NCBI RefSeq assembly: GCF_900095215.1
Contig: NZ_LT606949.1
Coordinates: 1,592,940-1,656,939 of the forward strand
Direction: 5' to 3'
Length of the DNA stretch: 64,000 bases
Origin: Polynucleobacter necessarius
GTDB taxonomy: Bacteria; Pseudomonadota; Gammaproteobacteria; Burkholderiales; Burkholderiaceae
The translations under genes were made by a program, and so were the position numbers. Position 1 is the stretch's first letter. Each line of letters opens with the position of its first letter. This document shows positions 40,149-50,657 of the stretch, piece after piece. The notes under the pieces were generated by a model. That model saw only the letters and a program-made list of their open reading frames with translations, was not told where the DNA came from and made no database searches.

Positions 40149-41015
40149 TTAATTTGCTCCGGGATATGTCCCGTTTTTAGCCATACTCATTAAGCGTGCT
40201 ACCCGCTCTTCAGTAGGCGGATGGGTGGAAAAAAGTTGCGCAAGTCCGCCAGCACTGAGGGGATTCAGAATCATCATCTGCGCAGTTTCAGGATGCTGTT
40301 CAACAGCCTGAAAGGGGATGCCTTGCGCGTAGTTATGAATTTTTTCTAAAGCATGCGCAAGCGCCTCGGGGTCCGAGCTAATCTCAGCGCCGCCGCGATC
40401 AGCCTCGAACTCTCTTGCACGCGAAATACTCATCTGAATCAAACTTGCCGCTATCGGAGCCAAGATGCCCACTATCAAACTGGCTATTGGATTATGAGGG
40501 CGACCTTCAGAATCGCGTCCACCAAAAAACATGGCGAAATTTGCCAATGCAGAAATGGCGCCTGCCATTGTTGCGGCGACCGTTGAAATCAAAATGTCTC
40601 GATGGCGCACATGGGCAAGCTCATGTGCCATAACGCCACGTAGCTCACGATTAGAGAGAATTTTTAGACTTCCAGTGGTTGCGGCAACTGAAGCATTGTC
40701 TGGATTGCGGCCCGTGGCAAAGGCGTTGGGCGCATCTTCATTAATTAAAAATACTTTGGGCATTGGCAAGCCCGCCTTCTCAGACAGCTCTTTCACCAAA
40801 CCATAAAACTGGGGCGCAGATCTTTCGTCAACCTGCTGCGCATTCGTCATCTTGAGCACCATGGTGTCAGAAAACCAATAGCTAAAGAAGTTCATGCCGA
40901 CAGCCATCAGCAAAGCCATCAACATTCCTTGCTCGCCGCCCAGCATGCCACCAACCACAATAAATAGCGCAGTAATTGCTGCCATCAAAACAGCAGTTTT
41001 TGCAAAATTAAACAT
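40149..41015 (-). CDS. htpX: Membrane metalloprotease HtpX
   Basis: 288 residues; zinc motif [15 protein letters not shown] with HExxH, third ligand Glu in [12 protein letters not shown], and two N-terminal TM helices plus a central pair ([14 protein letters not shown]). Degrades misfolded membrane proteins in relatives. Two bp from fmt. Confidence 0.96.
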   Translation of the reverse strand: MFNFAKTAVLMAAITALFIVVGGMLGGEQGMLMALLMAVGMNFFSYWFSDTMVLKMTNAQQVDERSAPQFYGLVKELSEKAGLPMPKVFLINEDAPNAFATGRNPDNASVAATTGSLKILSNRELRGVMAHELAHVRHRDILISTVAATMAGAISALANFAMFFGGRDSEGRPHNPIASLIVGILAPIAASLIQMSISRAREFEADRGGAEISSDPEALAHALEKIHNYAQGIPFQAVEQHPETAQMMILNPLSAGGLAQLFSTHPPTEERVARLMSMAKNGTYPGAN

Positions 41016-41017
41016 TT

Positions 41018-42016
41018 CTACTCCTTTGACTGAAAGCGCAATTGTTTTTCACCAAGGCCTATCGATTGCAAACAGGTCTTGGCGTCTGTTTTTTTACCAC
41101 CCGGTTTTTGCATTTCCAAAACTTCGAGGACGCCGTCACCACACTGAATATATACGCCATGATCACTAAGCCCAAGCACATCACCAGACTCTTGAGATGG
41201 GTTTTCAACCCCAATGGCTGCGAGTCTTGAATTCCAAAATTTGACTGCAAGCCCATTTGCTTGACTGCTTGCGCCAGGAAAAGGATTGAAGGCGCGAATA
41301 CGTTGATCAATTTCTTTAGCGCTTAAATTCCAATCAATCTCCGCCTCGCTCTTGAGTATTTTTTCTGCGTAGGTGATGCCCTCGTTTGCTTGTGGCATCC
41401 GCACTAAGTGGTTGCCTTGCTGCAAAACATTTAAGACATGCACAATTGACTCGGCACCAAGTCGCGCCAGTCGATCATGCAGGGTCGCACTTGTTTCATT
41501 TCCTGCAATGTCTAAGATGGCAACTAAAACTGTATCGCCCGTATCGAGCCCTGCGTCCATTTGCATGATGCAAATGCCCGTCTTGGGGTCACCCGCTTCA
41601 ATCGCGCGCTGAATTGGCGCAGCACCCCTCCAACGCGGCAACAACGAAGCATGAATATTAAAACTGCCGTGCCTATCGGCCCTCTCGCTAATATCCAAAA
41701 TCTCTTGCGGCAGGATCAAGCCATGGGCAACAACCACCATGGCGTCAAATTCCATCGAAGCAATCCGCTCGTAAGCTGCTTGAGCCTGCGCTTGTTTTTG
41801 TGGGTCGGCACTATTTCGCCTAAGTGTTTCTGGCTGCAACACCGGTATATTTTTTTGTAACGCAAACTCTTTGACTGGGCTTGCTTGCAAATGCATACCT
41901 CTGCCAGCGCGACGATCTGGCTGAGTAAGCGCTAAGACAATTTCATGTCCAGAGGCATCAATGGCGCGCATTGCTTGCGCAGCAAACTCAGGTGTTCCAG
42001 CAAAGATGATTTTCAT
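41018..42016 (-). CDS. fmt: Methionyl-tRNA formyltransferase
   Basis: 332 residues; formyl-transfer core with [14 protein letters not shown] at the N-terminus, active-site [17 protein letters not shown] and catalytic Asp in [10 protein letters not shown]-terminal OB domain. Encoded 8 bp after def, the usual pairing. Confidence 0.96.
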   Translation of the reverse strand: MKIIFAGTPEFAAQAMRAIDASGHEIVLALTQPDRRAGRGMHLQASPVKEFALQKNIPVLQPETLRRNSADPQKQAQAQAAYERIASMEFDAMVVVAHGLILPQEILDISERADRHGSFNIHASLLPRWRGAAPIQRAIEAGDPKTGICIMQMDAGLDTGDTVLVAILDIAGNETSATLHDRLARLGAESIVHVLNVLQQGNHLVRMPQANEGITYAEKILKSEAEIDWNLSAKEIDQRIRAFNPFPGASSQANGLAVKFWNSRLAAIGVENPSQESGDVLGLSDHGVYIQCGDGVLEVLEMQKPGGKKTDAKTCLQSIGLGEKQLRFQSKE

Positions 42017-42024
42017 TGAGGCGC

Positions 42025-42540
42025 TTAGCGCTGACCTACTAATTCTTTGGCGCGCTTTTTCATTTTTTGCGAGATACGGGTTCGTTTAAGGAGTGATAAA
42101 TATTCAACGAATACTTTTCCTTGAAGGTGGTCTAACTCGTGCTGCAAGCACACTGCCAACAAACCATCGGCTGCTATTTCAAACTCTTTGCCGTTAATGT
42201 CTAAAGCCTTCACGCGAATTTCTGCTCGCCTTTCTACTTCGTCATAAAACTCAGGCACAGATAAACAACCCTCACGCCAAGATTTTGTTTCCGCACTTGA
42301 CCAAACAATCTCTGGATTAATAAACACCATCAATTCATTTTGCTCATCTGAAACATCAATCACCACAATGCGCTCATGAATATCAACCTGTGTCGCAGCC
42401 AAGCCAACGCCAGGCGCGTTATACATTGTGTCGGCCATATCGGCGACTATTTTTTTAATATGAGCATCTACCTGCGCAACTGGTTGTGCAACCTTGTGCA
42501 GACGGCGGTCTGGATAGCAAAGGACGTTTAATAAAGCCAT
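42025..42540 (-). CDS. def: Peptide deformylase
   Basis: 171 residues from the ATG at 42540 ([14 protein letters not shown]). Iron-site motifs [20 protein letters not shown] and [12 protein letters not shown] are complete. An in-frame upstream extension to 42633 overlaps the dprA remnant and is rejected. Probably first gene of the operon that runs to ntrX. Confidence 0.95.
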   Translation of the reverse strand: MALLNVLCYPDRRLHKVAQPVAQVDAHIKKIVADMADTMYNAPGVGLAATQVDIHERIVVIDVSDEQNELMVFINPEIVWSSAETKSWREGCLSVPEFYDEVERRAEIRVKALDINGKEFEIAADGLLAVCLQHELDHLQGKVFVEYLSLLKRTRISQKMKKRAKELVGQR

Positions 42541-42557
42541 ATAAGAATTATCCAACA

Positions 42558-43306
42558 GAGCTATCCGTCTGTCCTGATTGCGCCAATTTCCCTGCGGAAC
42601 AAAATTGGTTGATGCAATCATCGCCACCCGCAAACCCCAAAATTCGCGTTGATGTTGGCAGCGGCCACTATCCTCGCCGTCTCTACGATTTATTTGACCC
42701 CCAAGATCGCTCTATATATATGCGAATAAGGCGCTGCTGGAAATGCCCATGATTGCTATTGTCGGCTCCAGAAACGCCAGCCCAGAGGGCCTAAAAAATG
42801 TCCGCTGGTTGGCTCAAGGACTTTCAAAAGCCGGCGTCCTCATTGTGTCTGGCATAGCAAAGGGGGTAGATAGCGCGGCGCATCACGCCGCCCTAGCGCT
42901 TGGCCCTGGGCACTTCACTGCTGCAGTGTTAGGAACCGGTCTAGACCTTGTTTATCAACACCAGAATCTTGGCCTCTCCCAAGCTATTGGACAGAATGGG
43001 CTTTTAATTACTGAGCTGCCACTAGGAGCTGGGCCTAAAGCATAGCGCTTTCCAAGGCGGAATCGCATCATTGCAGCCCTGGCGCTGGGTGTTTTGGTGG
43101 TTGAGGCAGCGGAAAAATCAGGCTCGCTGATTACAGCCAAACTGGCGGCAGACCTAGGAAGAGAGGTTTTTGCCATCCCAGGACCAATCCAAAACCCAAA
43201 TTCGGCTGGTTGCCACCTACTCATTCAACAGGGCGAAAAACTGGCATTTAGGCCAAACGATGTGTTGGAAGAGCTTCTTATTTACCCAAAAACCCACTTT
43301 AAATAG
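42558..43306 (+). pseudogene. dprA: DNA-processing protein DprA, 5'-truncated and broken
   Basis: DprA loads RecA on incoming DNA in natural transformation. The Rossmann core is readable: PMIAIVGSRNASPEGLKNVR, SGIAKGVDSAAHHAAL, GTGLDLVYQHQN. TAG at 43043-43045 follows LGAGPKA, where [14 protein letters not shown] continues in the same frame to [19 protein letters not shown]. Upstream, a run of five C (42698-42702) causes a shift between [12 protein letters not shown] and [14 protein letters not shown]. No clear N-terminal SAM-like domain is left before the def gene. 5' limit approximate. Confidence 0.82.
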
Positions 43307-43507
43307 CTTTAAATGGAGGTTGAACTCTAAAAATGGGCATTACCCCGCATCAAAAATAGGCCAGAAATAGGGGTTTTTGGACTTTTCCTCATTGATCGGT
43401 TAATAATAAAAAGGGTGTGCAATTGAGTGGGCTCTATTTTGGTTTACATTGGCCCTCCGTTTTACACCTTAAAAACACCATTTCTAGCTCAAATTTAGGC
43501 AAAACGC

Positions 43508-46186
43508 GTGGCAACTAAAGCAACTACCAAAAAAAGCGGCTCAAAAACAACCGCCGGGGACCACCCAAAAGCGCTCATCATTGCAGAGAAGCCTTCTGTT
43601 GCGAATGATATTGCCAAGGCCTTGGGTGGCTTTACAAAGTATGAGGATTATTTTGAGAGCGATGACTTTCTAATTTCTTCCGCGGTTGGCCACTTATTGG
43701 AAATTGCTGCCCCAGAAGAGTTTGACGTCAAGCGCGGTAAATGGTCTTTCGCTAATTTACCAGCAGTGCCTCCTTATTTTGATTTACGCCCAATTGCGAA
43801 AACTGAATCGCGCTTGAAGGTTTTACAAAAACTCATTAAACGTAAAGATGTCACCGCACTCATTAATGCATGCGACGCAGGGCGCGAAGGGGAGCTCATT
43901 TTCCGCTTGATTGCGCAACACGCAAAAGCATCGCAATCAATTAAGCGCCTATGGCTCCAATCAATGACACCAGCGGCCATTCGCGAGGGCTTCGCCAACT
44001 TACGAACCGATGAAGATATGCAGCCCCTTGCTGATGCAGCGCGCTGTCGCTCTGAGGCAGACTGGCTAGTCGGTATCAATGGTACGCGTGCCATGACTGC
44101 ATTTAATAGCAAAAGCGGTGGCTTCTTTTTAACTACTGTTGGCCGTGTGCAAACTCCAACACTTTCCATTGTGGTGGAACGCGAAGAGTTGATTCGCAAG
44201 TTCATTTCCAAAGACTACTGGGAAGTCAAGGCGGAGTTCATTGCTGCTGCCGGTGTGTATGAGGGCCGTTGGTTTGATCCTAAATTTAAAAAGGATGCTG
44301 CCGAACCAGATGCGCGTGAGAACCGCTTGTGGAGCGAAGCAGCAGCCCAAAGCATTGTGGCAGCATGTCGCGGTAAAAAGGCAAATGTCACGGAAGAAGC
44401 AAAGCCCGCTACGCAACTTGCTCCGCAGTTATTTGATCTCACCAGTTTACAGCGCGAAGCAAACGCACGCTTTGGCTTTTCCGCAAAAAATACTTTGGGT
44501 CTCGCGCAAGCCTTATACGAGCGCCACAAAGTATTAATGTATCCACGTACCGATGCAAAAACGCTTCCTGAGGACTATCTCGATACAGTTAAACAAACCA
44601 TGGAAAACCTTGCTGAGCATTCACAAGACTACCGCGGCTTTGCTAAACAAATTTTGCAAGGCGATCCTAAGGATCCAAAGACAAAAGCGGGTTATGGCTG
44701 GATTAAGCCCAACAAACGCATTTTCGATAATTCCAAAATTTCTGATCACTTTGCGATCATTCCAACCCTAGAAACGCCTAAGATCCTAAGCGAGCCTGAG
44801 GCGAAGCTCTACGATTTGGTGGTCCGTCGTTTCTTGGCCGTGTTTTATCCTGCCGCGGAATTCCGCGTCACCACTCGCATCACTGAGGCATCCGGACACC
44901 ACTTCAAAACTGAAGGACGCGTGCTCGTAAACCCCGGCTGGCTAACTGTTTATGGCAAATCCAATCAAGCGGATGATGAACTAGTGCCCGTTCAAGAAGA
45001 TGAAGCGGTTCAAAATGAATCTATCGCTGCAGTGCCTTTAAAAACCAAGCCGCCCGCTCGCTACACCGAAGCGACATTGCTCTCCGCAATGGAAAACGCC
45101 GGCAAATGGGTTGATGATGATGAGATGCGTGAAGTCATGGCTGAAAAAGGCCTAGGCACTCCTGCGACACGCGCTGCCATTATTGAAGGCTTGCTTGCTG
45201 AAAAATACATCGTGCGTGAAGCTCATGAACTGATTCCGACTGCGAAAGCATTTCAGTTAATGACTTTATTGCGCGGTCTAGATGTTGAAGAATTAACTCG
45301 CCCCGATTTAACCGGCAGCTGGGAAAACAAACTTTCCTTGATTGAGCTGGGCAAGATGAATCGCGATACCTTCATGCAAGAGATTGCGCAAATGACTCAG
45401 CGCATTGTGAAACGCGCCAAAGAATACGATAGCGATACCATTCCGGGCGACTATGCCACTATGGCCACGCCATGCCCGCACTGTAAGGGTCCGGTAAAAG
45501 AAAACTATCGTCGTTTCGCCTGTGAAAAATGTGGTTTTACTATCAGCAAGACACCAGGTGGGCGCGCATTTGAATACCACGAAGTAGAAGAATTATTGCG
45601 TGAAAAAACGATTGGTCCCTTGCCAGGATTCCGCAGCAAAATGGGAAGACCATTTGCGGCGATTATTAAGTTAAACGAAATTCCAGAGGACGATAGAGAT
45701 TACCCAAATGCTGGTTTCAAACTCGAGTTTGATTTTAGCAATACCCAAGATGATGAAACCGAAGCGGTTGATTTCACTAATCGTCAAGCATTAGGCGTTT
45801 GCCCAAAATGCTCTGACGCAGTCTATGAAGATGGTATGCGCTATGTTTGCGAAAACAATACTGGCCCTAGCAAATCATGTGATTTCAAAACTGGGAAAGT
45901 GGTTTTACAACAAGAAGTGTCGCCAGAACAAATTCAGAAATTGCTGAAAGAGGGCAAAACCGATCTTTTGGCGAACTTTAAGTCAAACCGTACTGGGCGT
46001 GGGTTTAAGGCCTATTTGGCCTTAGATTCAGCAGGCAAAATTGGTTTTGAATTTGAAGCAAAAGCGCCAAAAGCTGCAGGTGCTGCTAAAGCTACAGCAA
46101 AGAAACGGGCAGGCGCAAGTGCGGCAACCAAATCCGCAGCAAAACCTAAACGCGCAAGCAAAGCAAAGTCATCCTCTAGCAGTTGA
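43508..46186 (+). CDS. topB: Type IA DNA topoisomerase (topoisomerase III-like, GTG start)
   Basis: 892 residues. Toprim domain begins ALIIAEKPSVANDIAKALGG and includes NACDAGREGELIFRLI; active-site Tyr in VLMYPRTDAKTLPEDY; TVGRVQTPTLSIV is conserved. C-terminal zinc-ribbon CPHCKGPVKENYRRFACEKC and another Cys pair (CPKCSD...CENN) precede a Lys/Ala/Ser-rich tail. The N-terminus resembles TopB more than TopA. Start is GTG at 43508. Its last 175 bp overlap the convergent FAD-oxidoreductase gene. Confidence 0.88.
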   Translation: MATKATTKKSGSKTTAGDHPKALIIAEKPSVANDIAKALGGFTKYEDYFESDDFLISSAVGHLLEIAAPEEFDVKRGKWSFANLPAVPPYFDLRPIAKTESRLKVLQKLIKRKDVTALINACDAGREGELIFRLIAQHAKASQSIKRLWLQSMTPAAIREGFANLRTDEDMQPLADAARCRSEADWLVGINGTRAMTAFNSKSGGFFLTTVGRVQTPTLSIVVEREELIRKFISKDYWEVKAEFIAAAGVYEGRWFDPKFKKDAAEPDARENRLWSEAAAQSIVAACRGKKANVTEEAKPATQLAPQLFDLTSLQREANARFGFSAKNTLGLAQALYERHKVLMYPRTDAKTLPEDYLDTVKQTMENLAEHSQDYRGFAKQILQGDPKDPKTKAGYGWIKPNKRIFDNSKISDHFAIIPTLETPKILSEPEAKLYDLVVRRFLAVFYPAAEFRVTTRITEASGHHFKTEGRVLVNPGWLTVYGKSNQADDELVPVQEDEAVQNESIAAVPLKTKPPARYTEATLLSAMENAGKWVDDDEMREVMAEKGLGTPATRAAIIEGLLAEKYIVREAHELIPTAKAFQLMTLLRGLDVEELTRPDLTGSWENKLSLIELGKMNRDTFMQEIAQMTQRIVKRAKEYDSDTIPGDYATMATPCPHCKGPVKENYRRFACEKCGFTISKTPGGRAFEYHEVEELLREKTIGPLPGFRSKMGRPFAAIIKLNEIPEDDRDYPNAGFKLEFDFSNTQDDETEAVDFTNRQALGVCPKCSDAVYEDGMRYVCENNTGPSKSCDFKTGKVVLQQEVSPEQIQKLLKEGKTDLLANFKSNRTGRGFKAYLALDSAGKIGFEFEAKAPKAAGAAKATAKKRAGASAATKSAAKPKRASKAKSSSSS

Positions 46187-47247
46187 GCTGTAATCAGCTT
46201 GGCCGCTAGAGCAGACCACAACATCCCTCTCGACCCCAGAGCGATCGCTAAAAATATTCCTGGGAGTTGAGTGAGCGCGCCAATAATTGGTAAACGATCT
46301 CCAGCCACGCAACGAACGCCAACAAATTCTCCGGCTTTCGTTAGCGAGTGAAGATCGCCTTCTGGATAATTCACCAAACCCCTTGCTTGTTCTCGATTGA
46401 AATCATCGCTTGCTTCTCTTGGGACAAGATCATCTTCACCCTCATCAAAACTGGAGCCCACAATCCATTGATAACTACCGTCTTCCAGCCGCTTTGCGGG
46501 CAAGCAATACCCATCACCGGACATACCAACCCTAGGTAATTTTTTCGCCCAAGGATCATTCTCTTGAACCGAAAAAATACTGAGTTGGCCGCGTACGGGC
46601 TTTAAAGGTAGGCGTACATCAATAGAGGTAAGCAAGGCTTTAGCCTCCATGGCGCACGCTACAACCACCTTATCAGCAGAAGCGATCAATTGGTTTGTGC
46701 CATCAAATAGATGCCATGTGTCGCCCGCTTTTTCCAAGCGCGCTATACGTGTGTTCCAGATGCAAGTCAGCTGATTGTGAGTTTGTAATAAGCTCTTACT
46801 TGTTTCATGCAAATTTAGACAGGCGCCGCGCGGCAACCAAACTCCACTTTGTTTAACTCCAAAAACACGATCAGCCTCTTGAGCGTCCATAGCAATTGCC
46901 ATATCCTCGGCAAGCTCAAGAGAACGCAGATGCTCCACCATTTGCGCGCGATCAAATGCTTTATCTTTTTTGGTCGGCTGAAATATTCCATGTTGTCGCC
47001 AAACGCTTTTCCAGCGAACCTCGGCAAGCAAAAAAGCAATTCTCGTTAAACGCAATAAACGGGGAGAGCCCTTGCCAATATGAGGGTGCGCAATCGCGTA
47101 AGCATGGCTAGAACAGGCGGCGGCTGGGGATGCGGCGGCATCAATAACGCAAACCACCTTGCCGCGCTCAAGCAACTCATTTGCAATGGTTGCTCCGCAA
47201 ATGCCTGCCCCAATCACCACTATTTCATGATGTTGGGGTTTGGTCAT
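46012..47247 (-). CDS. mnmC: MnmC-type FAD-dependent oxidoreductase domain, stand-alone
   Basis: 411 residues; FAD-binding IVVIGAGICGATIANELLER at the N-terminus, GVWLPRGACLNL, VVACAMEAKALL and C-terminal GDRLPIIGALTQLPG, ALGSRGMLWSALAAKL. This matches the C-terminal half of MnmC, which removes the carboxymethyl group of cmnm5s2U in tRNA; the N-terminal methyltransferase half is absent. The tail after LAPARFF overlaps topB antisense and is low-complexity (Ala-rich), so the original stop was probably lost. Works downstream of MnmE, which is also in this window. Confidence 0.78.
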   Translation of the reverse strand: MTKPQHHEIVVIGAGICGATIANELLERGKVVCVIDAAASPAAACSSHAYAIAHPHIGKGSPRLLRLTRIAFLLAEVRWKSVWRQHGIFQPTKKDKAFDRAQMVEHLRSLELAEDMAIAMDAQEADRVFGVKQSGVWLPRGACLNLHETSKSLLQTHNQLTCIWNTRIARLEKAGDTWHLFDGTNQLIASADKVVVACAMEAKALLTSIDVRLPLKPVRGQLSIFSVQENDPWAKKLPRVGMSGDGYCLPAKRLEDGSYQWIVGSSFDEGEDDLVPREASDDFNREQARGLVNYPEGDLHSLTKAGEFVGVRCVAGDRLPIIGALTQLPGIFLAIALGSRGMLWSALAAKLITAQLLEDDFALLARLGFAADLVAALAPARFFAVALAAPAAFGAFASNSKPILPAESKAK

Positions 47248-47295
47248 TGAAAAAATCTAAATGCAACGTTTGGTGTTACTAAAGGCTTGTGGGCA

Positions 47296-49161
47296 TTAAG
47301 CATTCAAACGTTGCTCAATCTTAGAGCGGGTTTCTTTCAGCTCTTTTGGCAAACGATCGCCAAGATGTTCGAACAACTCTGTATGGAGCTTCAGCTCCTT
47401 CTTCCAGTCCTCAACTGCTACGTGGATTGCTTTTGAAAACTTCTCCGCAGAATATTCGAGACCATTCCAATACATGTCGCTATGCTCTGGGCAAATGCCG
47501 AACGGCGTTTCTTTGCCTTTGGCTTTTCCTTCAGCGCGCCCCAAAATCCAAGAAAGAACGCGCATATTTTCACCAAAACCAGGCCATACGAACTGGCCGT
47601 TTTCATCCTTGCGGAACCAATTCACGCAATAGATCTTCGGCAATACCGCACCCTCGGCTTCAAGCTTCTCACCAATGTTGAGCCAGTGCTGGAAATAGTC
47701 ACTCATGTTGTAACCAGCGAATGCAATCATTGCAAATGGGTCGCGACGCACAACACCAATCTGTCCTGTAATAGCCGCAGTGGTTTCTGAGCCCAAGGTT
47801 GCGGCCATGTACACGCCCTCAACCCAATCACGCGCTTCGCTAACCAAAGGCACTGTGTTTGAACGACGGCCACCAAACAAGAAGGCGTCAATTGGAACGC
47901 CAGCAGGATCATCCCAGTTTGGATCCACTGCTGGGTTGTTGGTTGCAGCCACTGTGAAGCGTGAATTAGGGTGTGCGGCTTTGCGGCCAGCGGCCCCATC
48001 AGCAGGAGTCCAGTCTTTACCTTGCCAGTCGATCAAATGTGCTGGTGGAGTTTCTGTCAAACCCTCCCACCAAACATCGCCATCATCAGTTAAACCAACG
48101 TTAGTGAAGATCACATCTTGATTCAATGAATCAATACAGTTCTGATTTGTTTGGCGGTTAGTGCCCGGAGCAACACCGAAATAACCAGATTCAGGGTTGA
48201 TCGCGAATAAACGGGTTTTACCAGTAACAGGGTCTTTGCGTGGCTTGATCCAAGCAATGTCATCACCAATCGTTGTTACCTTCCAACCATCAAATCCCTT
48301 AGGAGGAATCATCATAGAGAAGTTGGTTTTGCCACAAGCAGATGGGAATGCAGCCGCAATGTGGTATTTCTTACCTTCAGGTGAAGTCACACCCAAGATC
48401 AACATATGCTCAGCCAACCAGCCCTGCTCGCGACCCATATTGGATGCAATGCGCAAAGCGAAACATTTTTTACCCAACAAAGCATTGCCGCCATAGCCTG
48501 AGCCAAAAGACCAGATCTCACGTGTTTCTGTGTAATGAACAATGTATTTGTTTTTATTGTTAGGCCATGCCATATCCTTTTCGCCAGCAGCCAAAGGCTT
48601 GCCAACCGTGTGGATACAAGGAACAAACTCGCCGTCTGCACCAAGCTGATCAATCACTGCTTTGCCCATACGAGTCATCAGGCGCATATTGATCGCAACA
48701 TATGGGCTATCAGACAACTGAACACCAATGTGCGCAATTGGTGAACCAATTGGGCCCATTGAAAAAGGCACAACATACATTGTTCTGCCACGCATGCACC
48801 CATCAAATAACGGGTTCAATGTTGCGCGCATTGCGCTTGGCTCAACCCAATTATTGGTTGGACCAGCATCTTCTTTCTTTGCTGAACAAATAAATGTCCG
48901 GTCTTCAACACGCGCAACATCTTCAGGGTCGGATAGGGCCAAAAATGAGTTTTTACGCTTAGCGGGATTAAGGCGCTTAAAAACGCCGGCCTTTACCAAT
49001 AACTCACAAAGCTCATCGTACTCAGCCTGCGAACCATCGCACCAACGGATGGCATCAGGTTGAGTTAGGGCGGCAACTTCGCCAACCCATGCAATTAAAC
49101 GCTTGTTTTTTACGTAGGCTGGCGCATTTACATTAATTTGGCCGCTAGTAGTTGAGGTCAT
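47296..49161 (-). CDS. pckG: Phosphoenolpyruvate carboxykinase (GTP)
   Basis: Interconverts oxaloacetate and PEP with GTP. 621 residues; P-loop [17 protein letters not shown] with the active-site Cys, metal site [11 protein letters not shown], and [14 protein letters not shown]. Monocistronic by spacing. Confidence 0.97.
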   Translation of the reverse strand: MTSTTSGQINVNAPAYVKNKRLIAWVGEVAALTQPDAIRWCDGSQAEYDELCELLVKAGVFKRLNPAKRKNSFLALSDPEDVARVEDRTFICSAKKEDAGPTNNWVEPSAMRATLNPLFDGCMRGRTMYVVPFSMGPIGSPIAHIGVQLSDSPYVAINMRLMTRMGKAVIDQLGADGEFVPCIHTVGKPLAAGEKDMAWPNNKNKYIVHYTETREIWSFGSGYGGNALLGKKCFALRIASNMGREQGWLAEHMLILGVTSPEGKKYHIAAAFPSACGKTNFSMMIPPKGFDGWKVTTIGDDIAWIKPRKDPVTGKTRLFAINPESGYFGVAPGTNRQTNQNCIDSLNQDVIFTNVGLTDDGDVWWEGLTETPPAHLIDWQGKDWTPADGAAGRKAAHPNSRFTVAATNNPAVDPNWDDPAGVPIDAFLFGGRRSNTVPLVSEARDWVEGVYMAATLGSETTAAITGQIGVVRRDPFAMIAFAGYNMSDYFQHWLNIGEKLEAEGAVLPKIYCVNWFRKDENGQFVWPGFGENMRVLSWILGRAEGKAKGKETPFGICPEHSDMYWNGLEYSAEKFSKAIHVAVEDWKKELKLHTELFEHLGDRLPKELKETRSKIEQRLNA

Positions 49162-49251
49162 ATGTTTCCCTATGAAGATTGAATTTTTTAATCAAGCAAT
49201 TTTAACATTTTGGTCACATTTGCGGAGTACGCCCTACACCGCACAAACCTT

Positions 49252-50616
49252 TTACTTGCCAATACAGAACTGGCTAAAGATTTTTCCCAAAAGGTCGTCT
49301 GGAAGCAGTTTTCCGGTAATCTCGCCTAGATGTTTTTGAGCTAAAGATAGCTCTTCTGCAAACAATTCAAGCGAATTGTTGCCATTTACAGCGAATTGTT
49401 CTGATTTTTCAATATGTTCAGACGCCCGCTCTATGCAGTCTAAATGCCGCCTGCGGGCCAAAATTGCACCTTCTTGGAGGCCGTCCCAGCCCACGGTTTC
49501 CAAAATTCTCCGTTTTAGCTGGTCAATGCCCATCCCTGTTTTGGCAGAAATCAAAAGAGCTTCGCTGGACCCACTCTTATGGGGGTCTTGTAGCAAATCA
49601 ACCTTATTAATCACCTCAAGAACGGCGCACTTAGGGGGCAATTCTTGCAAAATCTGGGCTTTTAGATCATCTGGTTGATCGCTCGACTGTGCATCGGTTA
49701 AAAAAATCACCAAATCAGCCAAACGAATCGAATCCCAAGATCTTTCAATTCCTTTTGCTTCAACTAGGTCAGCGGTGTCTCGTAGACCGGCGGTATCAAT
49801 GATGTGCATCGGCACGCCATCAATGGTGATACTTTCTTTTACCCGATCACGCGTTGTTCCCGCAATAGGAGTGACAATAGCGACCTCTTCGCCAGCCAAT
49901 CGGTTTAATAAAGAGCTTTTCCCAACATTGGGTGCGCCAGCCAGAACTAGTTGAATCCCATTGCGCAAAATTTTTCCCTGCTTGGCGCCAGCACGCAAAG
50001 TATTGAGCTTTTCTTTTACAGCCGCCAGGCGCTGACGCGCTTGTGCATTCTCCAAAAACTCAATCTCTTCCTCTGGAAAGTCTAGGGTCGATTCAACCAA
50101 AATTCTGAGTTGAGTAATTTCTTCAATTAAGTTGTTGATGTCGTCAGAAAAAGCGCCCTGCAGGGAGCGTGCGGCTCCACGCACAGCGGCTTCACTCTGC
50201 GCATCAATCAGATCGGCAATCGCCTCTGCCTGCGTTAGGTCAATTTTGCCGTTTAAGTAAGCGCGCAGAGTAAATTCACCAGGCTCCGCAATTACTAGGC
50301 CTTCGGCTTTTCCCAGCGCAAGGCAACGCTTTACCACCAACTCAAGCAATTCGGGACCACCATGACATTGAAGCTCTAAAACATCCTCACCAGTAAAAGA
50401 CGCTGGCCCAGCAAAATAAATCGCAATCAGTTGATCAATCGCGTGGCCATGCTCATCAAAAAGCGTTAATAGATTGGCCTGCCTTGGAGAGAGTTTTTTT
50501 TGAAAAAGCGCGCTTGCGAGAGCGATCAAATTTTGACCGCTGATGCGCACAACCCCAACTCCAGCCCTGCCTGGCGCAGTGGCAACAGCAATGATGGGTA
50601 ATTTTCTCGTCATCAT
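49252..50616 (-). CDS. mnmE: tRNA modification GTPase MnmE
   Basis: 454 residues. N-terminal folate-binding domain (APGRAGVGVVRISG), central helical domain interrupted by a G domain with LAGAPNVGKSSLLNRLAGEE, DTAGLRDT and NKVD, and the C-terminal CIGK whose Cys is characteristic. With MnmG installs cmnm5 at U34. Located 41 bp after yidC. Confidence 0.96.
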   Translation of the reverse strand: MMTRKLPIIAVATAPGRAGVGVVRISGQNLIALASALFQKKLSPRQANLLTLFDEHGHAIDQLIAIYFAGPASFTGEDVLELQCHGGPELLELVVKRCLALGKAEGLVIAEPGEFTLRAYLNGKIDLTQAEAIADLIDAQSEAAVRGAARSLQGAFSDDINNLIEEITQLRILVESTLDFPEEEIEFLENAQARQRLAAVKEKLNTLRAGAKQGKILRNGIQLVLAGAPNVGKSSLLNRLAGEEVAIVTPIAGTTRDRVKESITIDGVPMHIIDTAGLRDTADLVEAKGIERSWDSIRLADLVIFLTDAQSSDQPDDLKAQILQELPPKCAVLEVINKVDLLQDPHKSGSSEALLISAKTGMGIDQLKRRILETVGWDGLQEGAILARRRHLDCIERASEHIEKSEQFAVNGNNSLELFAEELSLAQKHLGEITGKLLPDDLLGKIFSQFCIGK

Positions 50617-50657
50617 TGCTGCCTGTTATTACAAAGTTTTTTTATACAGCTCGCGAA

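Noticed and set aside
42541..42633. N-terminal extension of peptide deformylase
   Set aside because: Family proteins begin at ALLNVL; the extension overlaps the dprA remnant and has no homology.
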